Under the pieces are notes generated by a model, which searched no databases, was not told the DNA's origin, and saw nothing but the letters and a program-made list of their open reading frames with translations. A stretch of 64,000 nt of DNA from Onchocerca volvulus (lineage: Eukaryota; Nematoda; Chromadorea; Rhabditida; Onchocercidae), in NCBI GenBank assembly GCA_000499405.2, contig HG738137.1:17754581-17818580 (forward strand). Direction: 5' to 3'. The position numbers and the translations under genes were made by a program. The stretch's first letter is position 1; each line of letters opens with the position of its first letter. Positions 11,786-24,700 of this stretch are shown piece after piece.

Positions 11786-13697
11786 TTAACTGACTTTCAT
11801 GTAATTTTCAAGCATTTTTGGAAGAACATATATTCGCGGAAAAGAATTTAGCACCAGTTTCGTTATTTTTCCATCCTCCATTTCTTCTAAAGTTACAAAT
11901 TTATAAGCAATCTTTCTTCCATTTTTATATGAAGTGAAAAAAAATGAGGAAAATATTTCGAAATCTTTTTTACTTTTATTCACACTAAATACAAACTTTG
12001 TGTGACGCATCTTTTTAACCTCATTTTTACGAAGCAATTGGTACCTGTAAAAAGAAGTATAATTGATTAGCAAATATTTGAATGACATTTAACCTCTAAT
12101 TTGAGTTACAATCGATGACTAAACGCACTTGAAAGATTTGTTTCCTTATCTCGAATTTTTTAAAATTATCTTCACCCTAGTTGAGTGATTTTCATATCGG
12201 AATTTACAATGTGATTGAAACTATTGAAAACTTATTGAAGTTACAAAGTTTATAATGTGATTGAAATTACCTAAAACTACTTTCAATGTCATATTACACA
12301 TAGCACAATCATCAGTACTGATTCGAATTTTTTTACGAGAGTTACAAGCTAAAGTTCCGGAGTTACTTGAAACTTTGATGCAAGGAATACATTTCTTCGA
12401 ATAAACGCATTTTAATTTGTAATTGATAATGTCATCCGCTGCTACAATATTCGTTAAATTTATATTCAAACCATAAAGAAATTCATCAAAAGTTGGATTC
12501 ATTTTCATGATGCTGACCGAATTGGAAATTCCAAAAAAAAAAAAAAAAGAAAGAAAGAAAAAAAAACGAAAACTAAGATTCTAAAAAAGGTGAAAATCAT
12601 GAATGATTAAGTAAACAAATAAGAAATATTCCTGAGGATATCGTCAAATTCAAATTTTAAATGCAAATGAGAAACGGCATGCAAGAATTTTTGATGTTAA
12701 ATTTTAAAGAGAATTTGAAAATTTTAAACAAGATCGGGAATTAAGATCTAAATATAATGATGGGCCGTATATCATTTATGTCATTCAGGCCAAGATTCTA
12801 TTAACACAAAACAAAGAACACAGATTTCTTATACTACCTTTCTGTAAATATGCGATTCGACTTTCACCAGTAACTGAAAATGATGGCCAAGTTTTTGCTT
12901 GTATATTATAATCGGCGTCGTACAGCAGTATATCTGTGGCACGGTAGAGATTATTTCTGGTACAGATTCAAGGGAATGAATTAAAATAAGCAATCTTTGC
13001 TTATGTAAAGAAAGTAGCGAGTTCATGATCTCGGAAAATACTTTAAAGGAAGTATTAGAAAGGAGTAATCGATAATTTCGTGAGTTTAAGGAATCAATCG
13101 ATAATTTCGTAAAATTAAAAAAAATGTCCAGAATAAAATATTTCAAAGGAAAGAAGTTGCAACTGTTCATTTCATGATTCTTCAGTTCGTATATAATTTC
13201 TTTTCACCAATAAATTACGAATTTTAATTGGAATTGGGATTTTAAAAATTGGTCAAATGATTCGATGCTATTTATTATAATTTGTAAGCAGTAATATTTC
13301 TACGAAATTGCAAATTCAAAAATTTTGAACAGTTCAAAAAAAAAAAAAGAAAGAAATTGAATATAATGAAATTGCCTTCCATTAATCAAATTTTAAAAAT
13401 TCTTAGTGGTAAAAGGAATTTGGAAAGAAAGCATTTTTTTACTTAGAATTTTATTATTTTTAACAATTAACTTACAAAGTGAAAAATTTACGTTCCAATT
13501 TACTTAAGTGCTTTAATTTTGGTTTACATTTTCAGAAACCAACTTTCTTTGCCTATTTCAATGACGAAATTCCCGATCCAACGATATTTTTCTTTATCGT
13601 CTGCTATTTGATGAATGTGAACGAATAGCAGCGATGGATTTTGATTCTCAAATCGATTTGTCATTTTTCGAAATATTGCCTCGAATAATGGTACTTC
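11786..13697 (-). CDS. Putative gene exons, unrecognised
   Basis: Three minus-strand blocks look coding. Block 13697-13524 follows a good acceptor (AATATTCAG), reads 57 codons to a stop, and contains KYRWIGNFVIEIG. Block 12508-12271 starts at an ATG four bases after a CAG acceptor and is cysteine-rich (CVYSKKCIPC, then CAMC). It ends G|GTAATT in phase 1. Block 12044-11786 follows TTTTTACAG, reads 86 codons and stops; it includes FVTLEEMEDGKI. The 12271 donor and the 12044 acceptor do not match in phase, so an exon is missing between them or they belong to different genes. The first block ends in its own stop and probably belongs to a separate upstream gene. A short exon-like piece at about 12830-12866 also follows TTTTCAG. 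Confidence 0.35.
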
Positions 13698-15741
13698 CTG
13701 AATATTTAATTGTTTATGTCAAATGAACATAAATTTACAAATATTATTAAAATATTATCTAAAACCTATTCAAGTATGTATGTATACATTTGCATGATAA
13801 ATATTTCTTTTAATTGATTTTTTGAGCATCATCCATATTTTTTGAAATCTTTTTAGTATTTCAAAATTTTAGGCTATACACTTGGAAAATATTAAGAACT
13901 TTGAGATGAATTATGCACATTCAAATTACTATCCGGAAGATACTGATATCAAATGGTATTTTCCTAAAATCCTTAAATATAGTCCCGTATAAGTATTAAG
14001 ACAAGAAAGCTTGAAAAAGTAAAAGGATGATCCAACAACGCACATAAGCACAGCAGAAATGAATTATCAAATATGCCAATATTACATTGTATGACTATAT
14101 TTAATAGGAATATTTAATTTATGCAAAATTTGAACTGAATATCTATCTATTTTAATAAAAATGCAAATGTTTGTTGTTACTTGCTACACAACATTTCAAG
14201 ATTGATTTGAAATTTTGATGCAACGTTGCATTCGAATAGGCGCGTATTTAAAAACTTCCGGACTAGATGGATTAATTGGACCTGACCACGCTTTGCGTAA
14301 CTTCTTTTGCCAGTGCCTTAGAATCGAAAGTTAAAAATGCAAAAGGAAATTTCTAAATAACAGATAGTACGATAACATGAAGTATATTACATCTTGTCAG
14401 AACCATTATATGTTAGAGACAGTTAATAAAGCTGATAAAATTGAAATACTGATTGGATAAATACTGAAAAATATATTAAATTTCGAGAAATTGATGAAAT
14501 AGAAATAATTTATAATTCGAAATGAATTAGCTATTAATTGTGGATGAATCAATGAGAAAAACGCACGCATGTACATCAATTTCCTACGTTGAGAGTCTTC
14601 CATCAGATGCATTTTTGCGCTGATGATCTTCCATCAGATATATTCATCGCATTTGTTCAAATCGATCGCTTATCAAATTTTAGATGATCGCTGATTTATG
14701 CCAAATGCAGAATCAATACATATATGGGATATCTTATTAAATTTTGTTTAATTTCCATATTTCATGAAACCATGGTCGGGAAAAACTAGTAAAAGTTATA
14801 ATCTTTCTGGCATCCATTTTCTCTTTTAATTTCTAATCAATTTCAAAATTTTTTCCTCATCTGTAATTAACTTCAGCAATCCATAATTAACTTCAGTAAT
14901 GAATAATTAACTGCATTCATAATTAACTTCAGCAAAAATAAATTTCATATTTTTGATATGATTCTGATATCTTATCAAAATCATCTGTAAATAATTCCAA
15001 AACAAATGAACCTCATATTTCTGGCAAGCGATTCTGATATGTTCCAGAATCCAAACACATGATAATAATTATATTTCAACCCATAATTGAACAAATAGTA
15101 ATCCAAATATTAACAAATTTCTAAAATTTTCATTGCGTCACCATACCAACACGTCATTGAAAGTGACGACGACAACGATAATGATCGCAGAAATGGCGCG
15201 TGGTAGGAATTTGAGGATCGACGACTCTTGATTGCTTATTTTTTAATATTTTATTTAGGTTCCCTTTTTTGGGCAGCTTTTCGGATTGAACTTAATATTT
15301 TTGAAATTTCAAAATTCGAAATTAGATCTGAAAATTCAAATACAACCGAAAAAATTTCATAAAATATTATGTAAAATCTGGAAAATCTCTTTTGCTATTT
15401 TACGTTTATAGTGTGCAGATACTGTAGTATTTATTTATTAATATTAGACTTTTAATAAAAGTATTGATTTTCGCATATTTGATTTGTGTATGATTTGTTG
15501 CAAGTGAGAATACGTAAAATGCGACTTAAAGATGTAAAAAATATATGAAATTAGCCAAAATATTGCATTAGAAAGTTATAAACATGCAATTCGTTTTTAT
15601 ATTTACTAACAGTAGCAGCATAAGTTTTCAAATCAGTTATTTATTTATTGTTGTTTTTATTATCATATCATGAAAAGGCGGAAATTACAAGTGTAATGTA
15701 AATTCTTTTGTGATGTTTTTGGTTGATTACTTTTATTTTAG
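13698..15741. other. Intergenic DNA upstream of smc-4
   Basis: No gene is supportable. A run of about four 18-20 bp units built on TAATTAACTTCAGCAAT occupies roughly 14862-14935. The motif CTTCCATCAGAT recurs twice near 14588 and 14628. The smc-4 promoter presumably lies in the last few hundred bases, but no distinct motif stands out. Confidence 0.5.
14862..14935. repeat. Tandem repeat, about 20-bp unit, four copies
   Basis: Successive units start near 14863, 14883, 14903 and 14919. Each contains TAATTAACT followed by TCAGCAAT, TCAGTAAT or GCATTC. It is purely intergenic. Confidence 0.7.
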
Positions 15742-15761
15742 GAACACTTAACTGCAAACTA
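15730..15761 (+). promoter_or_regulatory. Probable SL trans-splice acceptor and 5'UTR of smc-4
   Basis: A strong 3' splice signal (CTTTTATTTTAG, ending at 15741) precedes the smc-4 ATG at 15762 by 20 bases, with no matching in-frame donor upstream. In nematodes this arrangement usually marks spliced-leader addition. It supports the chosen start codon. Confidence 0.6.
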
Positions 15762-18700
15762 ATGCTTCGAAAGAAAGACCATCAAAAAATGCCAGCTTCA
15801 CAACTACGTGGAGAAAGTGCTAACACAGCAGAGAATGGTATGCATTGCGAAACTAATTTTTTTTTTTTTTTTTTTTAATGAGTCTATCAAAAATATTACA
15901 GATTGACAAAATTTGAAGTTCTTGAGTGACAGTATTCTTTAGTCGCAATTGAATATGAACAACGGATAAGCGTGATGAAAACTAGACTTAACTTTAATGG
16001 ACTTCGACAAAAGGAAAATCACTACAATTGTCAAAATTTAAGGACAGGTCATCTAACTATCGTAAAAGCACTACTTTTTTCTTTTTTTGCAGCAGCAGCA
16101 ACAACAGCAGTTAAGCATAATGCTGGACACATGGATGTAGAAAGCGATGAAGATTTACGAGCACAAGTTCGTAATGACATTAATGAGGAGGTGATTATTC
16201 CCATTTCAGCTAAAGTGAAATTGAGCTATTCTCAGACAGTGATGCCATTTTATATACAATGTTATGGAAATATTGATAAATAACCATAACTTCCAAGTAA
16301 TATAATTGTCATTTGAACTGAAAAATTTTAAGATAGAACTATCTGAACTTAAGATTTTTACTTCGAAGTCTTCCAGGAATTGCTATTTATTGGATATTAA
16401 ATGATTAGACATTGAAGAGACAATAATTTTGTTTCAGAATTTGTTGAATATGGAAATTCCTCCGATGCCTGAGCCCATAATGAGTGCCGACGGAAGTGGG
16501 CATCGACTTATGATAACTAGCATTGATGTTGAAAATTTCAAGTCTTATTATGGTAAACATATTCTGGGTCCCTTCCATCAAGTCAGTTTGAATATTTTTC
16601 TTTTCTTTTGTTTAATTCAAAGTCATATAAATATATGCTCTAAACTTATTATTGGATGTCAGTTCTTTGTGGTACGCTAGTCGAGAAACTGGAAACTTGA
16701 ACAAATATAGTGAGTGAAGTTCAAATGAATTGATTTAGTTTTAAATTAAACCTGCAAAATCTTCAGAATATAGAATTTATATTTTGTATCTTATTTTGCA
16801 GAATTTTTCGGCCATAATTGGCCCTAATGGTAGCGGAAAAAGTAATGTAATTGATTCTTTGCTGTTTGTATTTGGTTATCGTGCATCTAAAATTCGTTCG
16901 AAGAAAATAAGCGTTTTGATTCATTCCTCTGCTGGTCGGGAAAACATTTCTAGTTGTACTGTCAGTGTGAATTTCCAAAAAATTCTTGATTTGGTAAGTG
17001 CGTAACAACAATAATTTTTGCTGTTTTGACATATATGTACAAAACAGCTTTCTGAAATCAATAAGACATTTTGCTCATCTCATTGTGTTAAATATTTTAC
17101 TGTTTTATCTAACCATTGATCAGTTCGCTTGTTGATTAGAAATAAGTTTAATTGAATATGCAAATTTCATTTTAAAACTTTGTGAATTTCAAAAACTGGT
17201 AATTATCATTCAGTGATGCAACTGAGTCTCATTTATGCGATGTTCTAAGATTTTTTCTTTTTAGCCTGATGGAAGCTATGAGATTGTGCCAGCCAGTCAA
17301 TTTACTGTTAGTCGAACTGCATTTCGTGATAACTCTTCAAAATATACTTATAATGGTAAAACGATGCAGTTTAAAGATATTGCTGTTTTGTTGCGAGACG
17401 TTGGAATCGATCTCATTCATAATCGGTTCCTCATTCTTCAGGTATTACAGTGCATTCTTACATGTTGTCCAATATTACATTGTTATCATTCATAATTCTT
17501 TATTTGATTGATTCTGTTGATGTTTTTTCTATGTGAAAGTTGCATAACCTATTTAGGGTGAAGTTGAACAAATTGCTTTAATGAAACCGAAAGCTTTAAA
17601 TGAAAATGATGATGGCATGTTGGAATATTTGGAAGATATTATTGGTTCAAGCAGGCTCAAAGTTATTATTTCTCTCTTTAATATCTAATTTTACTAAATA
17701 TTGCTGCTGTTGTTGCTATGTTTGTCTTATCATCTTTTGTTCAAAAAATTACTGAATCGCTTTATATATTTTAATACAAATTGAAAATATTATGTTTTTA
17801 TAGAATAAAAGAATTTTAAGATTCCAATTGAAACGATTCAAAGAAAAATTGATCAGTTGCAAGAAGAGCGTTCTGCGCAACTGAATCGCACAAAATTTGC
17901 GGAAAAGGAAAAAAATGATGCTGAAGGCCCGATGAAAAATCTTATTGCAGAACTTCGTGTTGACAATGGTATTACACTGACGAAGAATCGTTTGCTTCAA
18001 GCTGATCGGTAAATTTGATGACTCGACCTCTTCATTTTTTTTAACTCGATCTCTTCTTTCTTAAACTCGGTCTCATCATTCTTAGATATAAGGCCAAGGT
18101 GGAGCTGAAGGCAGATGAAGAGAAAAAAGAGGAGTTTGAAAAAGATCTGGAAGACACAAAAAAACGACAGGACGAAGTTTTAGCCTTACAAAAGAACAGG
18201 AAAGATGAACAGAAACAACTGCAAAGGTAACGATTTATTTGGTTATTATTTTAGAATTTACTGCTGCATACTCTACCAGCATTTTTCGGTATAATTTGCA
18301 TAGTCCCATATTTGACTTATACGGACGAAATCATGTTATAAGATCCTAAGCAATCCTTTTTTTTTCTCCTCTTCCTTTTCAGATCCTTCGAAAAAACACA
18401 GGAAGAATATGAAAAAACTAAACAACAACTTGGTGAGCTAGAACAAGCGGAACAGAAACGCAAGGCTGAATTGCTTCGCCTCAATCAGAGAAAGAAGAAA
18501 CTGATTGATGACATAGCGAACGAAGAGAAAAAAGTCTTTTTTTTTTTATTTTCAGTAGGATAATTCAGAATTGAATTATATATACATATCTTTTACACAG
18601 TGTATATAATGGAAGTTCATTATATATATATATAATTCACTACATATATATATATGTAGTGAACTTCCATTATATATAAAAGTGCGAATATATTGAATCG

Positions 18701-21700
18701 CATGACTAAAATGACCGTAATTGCTTTGATGCTCCATTATTTCGGCTGGAGAAGTAAGAATTTTTTAGATTCAAAATACGATGCATAGCAGAAGCTATTT
18801 GCTAGTGGAAAACATTTTCTTATTTAGCTAGTAAATACACCAACTTTTTTAACTAGTGGATCAATCAAATAATTTTTAATCCCTATTAGTGTATTTACTT
18901 TTGAAAGTTGGCGTATGATATATGAAATATGCAGATACTATACCATTAATTTTTTCAGTTAAAAAGATCGGAAATAAAGGAGTTGTTCACCGTACTATAA
19001 GACATTTCTAATGTTTATATTATGACGAATAATAGATAAAACAGTTTATCTGTGAAAAAAATTTTCTTTCATATATTTCTTTTTCTTCCATATATTATTT
19101 TGTACTCCCTAACATAAATGTTTATAATGGCAAATACGTGATTGAATTTTGAAATTTATAATTTACATTTCAGATATCAGAATTGAAACAAGTACCAACG
19201 AAAGCAAAGAGCAAACTTGAGGAATATCGTGAAATATTGAGTGGAATTGATGATATAATCGTTCAAAAACAAGTTGAAGTAATCTTTGATTGTCTGATAA
19301 TCATATTTCTTTCACATTCATTTAAGTGTACAGAAATTTTAATTAAATTAAATCCATAATGGATATACATATATATGTAATTCTAGCTGAAGTTAATGCA
19401 AAATCATGTTATAGGTCGATATCCACTTAAAAGAACTACAAGAAGAGACTATGAAATTTCAAGGCCCAAAAAAGGCACTAGAGGAACAAGTCGGGAAGCT
19501 TACTGCCAAGGAAGATGATGCAAGCAGCAAGGTTAGTTTTCTTACTTTTTAATTAATCTATGTTGTTAACATCAATAGAATCCATAAATTCTCATCCTAA
19601 AACTTGAAAAGATATAGTGGAATGGACGAAAATTTGTCTTTTAAAGAAACATATCTAGAAAAAGCATTTTTTGAATGATGTTTTGATAATCATATTGATA
19701 TAAAATGTCAGATTTTTAGTTAACGTTGGCACAAGAAGCACTTCAGTTAATGCGCAGAGAAGAGGAAGTGGAGAAAAAAAAACTTTCGGAAATTCAAACA
19801 TCTCTTAATGATGTTAAAGCTGTACTAGAATCTAAAATAAAGTATGTCAATACTTTTCTCATCATAATAGACATCAAATCCCTATACTCTAAAAGTAATG
19901 CACCTGATAATTGTTGCTGTATTTTTGATGAATATCTGTGATGTTAGGAATCATGAAAAGAAAAGATCTTTTCTTAGCCTCAATTTTTTTGACCGAAAAT
20001 TTTGGCCTTGGAAAAATACTTAATTAAGGTTGCTAATAAGATAATGAAATTTCAAGTAAAATTTGTTTAAATAACTGTCTTTATAGATGATTTTTATATT
20101 AAATATTTCAGTGATCTTAAAAAGGTAAAACAGGCAATTCCAAATATCGACAAAGAACTTCATAGTGCCAAGTTGGAAATGACAAACAAACAGAAAGAAG
20201 AGGCAGAGTGCACTGAAAATGTTTGTTTCCATTTAATCAATAAAATATTCTAGAGCAATAATATACACATCAGTCTTTGGACTGGATGAGAAAACTTCTT
20301 CCTGCTGTTCAGTGGAAATTTCGAACATGATACCCTTTTTACAAATAGAATTCTTAGCTTGGTTAAGTTTATATTTGTCACATTTAATTGCATATTGTTC
20401 ATTCTTTCCCTCTAAAGAATTCATTTTTCTTTTTAAGAGATCTTAATCTCAAGTTTCCGAAGAAATTTTTATTTTTTCAGGTTCGGCAGTACATGGCAAG
20501 ATTTGAGCAGAAACGACGGACAGTGGAAGCATTTCAAAGCCAGAACAATGTATTGAAGCGCTTGATGGCCGAGAAATCTTCCGGGAATATACCGGGAATA
20601 TATGGACGTCTCGTAAGTTTTCTTTTACAAATCGATATTAAGATTAAATAAATTTAGTGACTTTTTGTTCCAATAGAGGATAGCGTATGTGCACAAGATT
20701 CGGTAATTTTCGTGTGAATTAATAGTTTAGTCAGGTTCTTATGATTTAAATGGAAGGCTAAATTCCAATATTTTTTAAATATTCCTACACTAGATGTCTT
20801 TGTTATAGGGTGATCTCGGTGCAATTGATGAAAAATATGATGTCGCTATCTCGACAACATGTCGACCATTGGATTATATTGTAGTTGATAATGTTGATAC
20901 TGCTCAAATATGTGTGGAATTTTTAAGGCGTGAGAATTTGGGCATTGCTTCCTTCTTGGTACTCGATAAGCAGGAAAAACTTCGTCCGTATATGGCTAAG
21001 CTAACCTCTACGTACGTTCAAAAACAAATAACACATGAACACAAAAAATTTATTTAAATTTGGGTATCGAAATAAACTGCAATTATTCTTTTGCTGAGAT
21101 AGCTTTCTTTAAAATTATTCATTTTCAGATTGCTGAGATGCTTTCTGAAATTATTCATTTTCAGGCCTGAAAATGCACCTAGATTGTTTGATTTAATTCG
21201 TGTAGCGGATCCTGCAGTATTACCTGCATTCTATTTTGCTTTACGTGATACTTTGATAGTAGATGATATTACGACTGCAACACGTATTGGTATGGGCGGC
21301 ATGAAACGTTACCGAGTGGTTACGCTGAAAGGTGAAGTGGTTGAAACAAGTGGTTCTATGACAGGTGGTGGGAGGTCTGAACAAAGGTATTCATTTTTAG
21401 CTGATAGATTATCTTAGTGACAATATTTAATAAATGCAGAGAATGTGTTTCTATATTTTCAGAGGAAGGATTGGCCGAAGTGTCAAAATTGATACTTCGA
21501 AAGAATCATCGGAAGAAGTTGCTGAATTACAAAAGCTGCTGAACGTAGAGCAGGGTCGACTGAATGATTTGCGAAATATTATTCATCAGGTTTTATTTTT
21601 ATTATCTAGGTTCATTTTTGGATGCATTCCATATTTCTAAAAAAAAAAACAAGTCATGATTGATTTTGTTCGTGGAAGAGATTTTCATCTTCTTTATATT

Positions 21701-24700
21701 AACTTTGATTCAATTACAGCTCGATTCTCGCATAATGTCGCTTCAAACTGATTACGATAGATTGAAGAAAAATGAGCAGAATTTATCAAATGACATTGAA
21801 CCTCTCAAAAGAAAAATAACTGATCTTGAACACAGGCTTGAGGAACAAGCCTCCAGAGTTAAAAGCGTTATTGTGGATGAAAAAGATATACAACAGAAAA
21901 AGGCTGAAGTTGCAGAACTTACGGAAGGTTAAATTCGTCAATGACAAATTGAACTTTTTCGAGAGATTAAAAACTTAATCTTTCATTCTTAATAACAGTA
22001 ACAGCAATCATTATTTCTAGCTCGTGATAAAGCATTAGAGGCAGCTGATGAAGTACGTGGAAAAGTGGCTGAAATAAATAATAAGATTCAGGAAGTCTAT
22101 GATCGAATTGTAGGTCCTTACCAAAAGGAACTTGATGAAGTCCGAGCGAAGTACGTTTTCAGAAATTTGTGTAATTTAGTACTTGCTTTTGAAGTAGATG
22201 TCATTTGTTTCTTTTTTCAAGTCCTTCATTTTCGGATGAAACAGTTTTTTTTTAATTAAGAATTTTTTTTTTTTTTTAAATTAAGAATCTTTTTAGAAAA
22301 GAAAATGCATCGAAGGGAGCAACAAAAGAACAGAGTGTACTCAATAATGCTCAACGAAATATGAATAAAGCGTTGAGCAGGTTTGGCATTTTAAGACATG
22401 ATAAAATATTGCATTATTTGGAAATTTGATAAGAAATTAGTTTCGATAGTATTTTAGGAAAAATGATCTTGAAACCGATCAGCGTGAAACTGACGAAGCA
22501 ATTAAAGAACTTGAATTAACTGAAGATACTCAGGAAGGGGATATTAATCGGCTAACAAAGGAGAAAATACAACAAGAGGTAACTTCATTCCTTCATCAAG
22601 GATATCTAGTAATTATTATCGTGATATGGATTTTGAACGGAACGAAAGCAAGCAGCAGGACTTTAATGGATTTGAATGTTGAATATTATTTTTCTTGCCT
22701 CATTTCTACAAAAAACTGCCTTTACTGCCTAGTTATTATTATTTTTTTTATACGCCATTTTCAGCTATATGTTTTCCTTTTGCATACCTAATTTCAATGT
22801 TGCATTCCAAATAAGCTTTGGAGATGACCGTATCTCTTTTAGCAATAAATTCAACCGTTTTTAAGATAATTCAAAATTTGTAGAAATTGATGAAAGAAGC
22901 TGAAGGTAAAGTGAAGGAAGCATTCAACAAAAACTCTGAACTGGATGTTGAAGAAGTTGAGCTGAAGAAGAAATGTGCTGATTTGACACGTTCTCTTCTT
23001 GAACATATGAGATTTCTGGAGCACAAACAAGGAAAACTAGTCATGATTGAGGGCAAAGTAATCTTAATTTGTACAATAATTAAATAGAATAAGGTTTTTA
23101 TCTATGTCTAAAATAAATATTGATCAAATATACGAATGAATGACATTAACAAGGGGAAAAAATTTAGGGGGAAGATTCAAAAACGGTATTGTTTTTGTTT
23201 GCCTATGACATTCCAAGTGTAGGAGTGATTCGCTAATATGTAAATATTCATAGTTATAAAGCTAAGAATATCATGTAATTCATTGGTTTTTACTGCGTTG
23301 TTAAGTTATGCAATCTTGTTATTATGGCAAGTAGTATTTACCAGATCTAACTCGCACAGACAATTTAAAAAAATCAACATCATAGATCGAAGCCTTGCAC
23401 TTTTCTTATGTCAAATGTTTGGATCGCTTACCGGAATCACTTCAGTCGAGTGAGGAAGAAGATGATGACTATATATTGCAAGAAGCTATGAAAGTAGAGC
23501 ATGAATTCTTCAAAAAATTAAAAGTAATTTCCTTTTTTGGAGTTTTTAAGCAAATTATAAAGTGGATTTAATTTGATCTCATATCAAATAGTGCCATACT
23601 TTTTTTTTTCTCAGAGTGGTGAGATTATTGTCGAGACGGATAAGGATGGTATTGTACGGTACAAGAATATACCAGAATATTCCGAAGAAGAAATCAAAAA
23701 TTTTAATCTGCAGGACATGAAGTATTGTTTTAACATCCTGAATTATTTCATTTGGATTGATCTTTAGCTTTTTTTAGGGTGGTCAAATTTTTAAAAATTT
23801 TTCAGATTTACTTTGGCGAACTTGGAGAAGCGAAAGGCTGGTAAAGTATTGAATACAAATGGTTTACTAGAGTATGTCACAAAGGTATGAAATATAATTT
23901 ATTCCATTGAACACAATTCTATGAAGAAAGACATATTATAGATTTAAATCTCTCTCTCAAATTCTATTCTTTGAATCGTACTCGTAGTGAATTTGGAAAA
24001 TGTTTTTACAAAAGTTGGTAAAAATCAATCACTGAAGCTAGGTTTTCTCATCATTAAATTATCTTATTTGAATTCAAGTTGAAATTCGATCAAAACTTAT
24101 TGTGTTTTTTATATTTTTAATTGTTAATTATAATAAGAAAGTGATATTTTATTTTTTGAAAACCTTTTAGCTGGAACGTTACGACCGTGAAGTAGAAGCT
24201 TTAACTGATATATCAGCGAAGCGTGATAAACATCGTCAATTTTGCGAACAGTTAAAGAAACAACGAATGAATGAATTCATGGACGGTTTTACACGAATTG
24301 GTTTAGCATTAAAAGAAATGTATCAGATGATAACATTAGGTGGTGATGCTAGTTTGGACTTGGTTGATTCACTCGATCCGTTCAGTGAAGGTGTTTCTTT
24401 TGGGTAAGCTTGTATTTTAGTATAATTGAGTTGAATTTTCTGAATTTCATTGGTAGAAGATGAAAATAGATTATTCAAAATCAAAGAAAACTTCCTCTCA
24501 TTTACATTGCCCATACTTATTTTTTCAAATTCTTTGCGCTGATATTTTTAGTGTGAGACCACCGAAAAAATCCTGGAAGCAAATTACTAATCTGTCCGGT
24601 GGTGAAAAAACGTTGTCATCATTAGCTCTGGTTTTTGCTTTGCATCATTATCGACCAACACCGCTGTATGTCATGGATGAAATTGATGCCGCTCTAGATT

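Noticed and set aside
16763..17032. Antisense open frame over SMC-4 exon 4
   Set aside because: It is opposite the unmistakable Walker A exon and has no coding features of its own.
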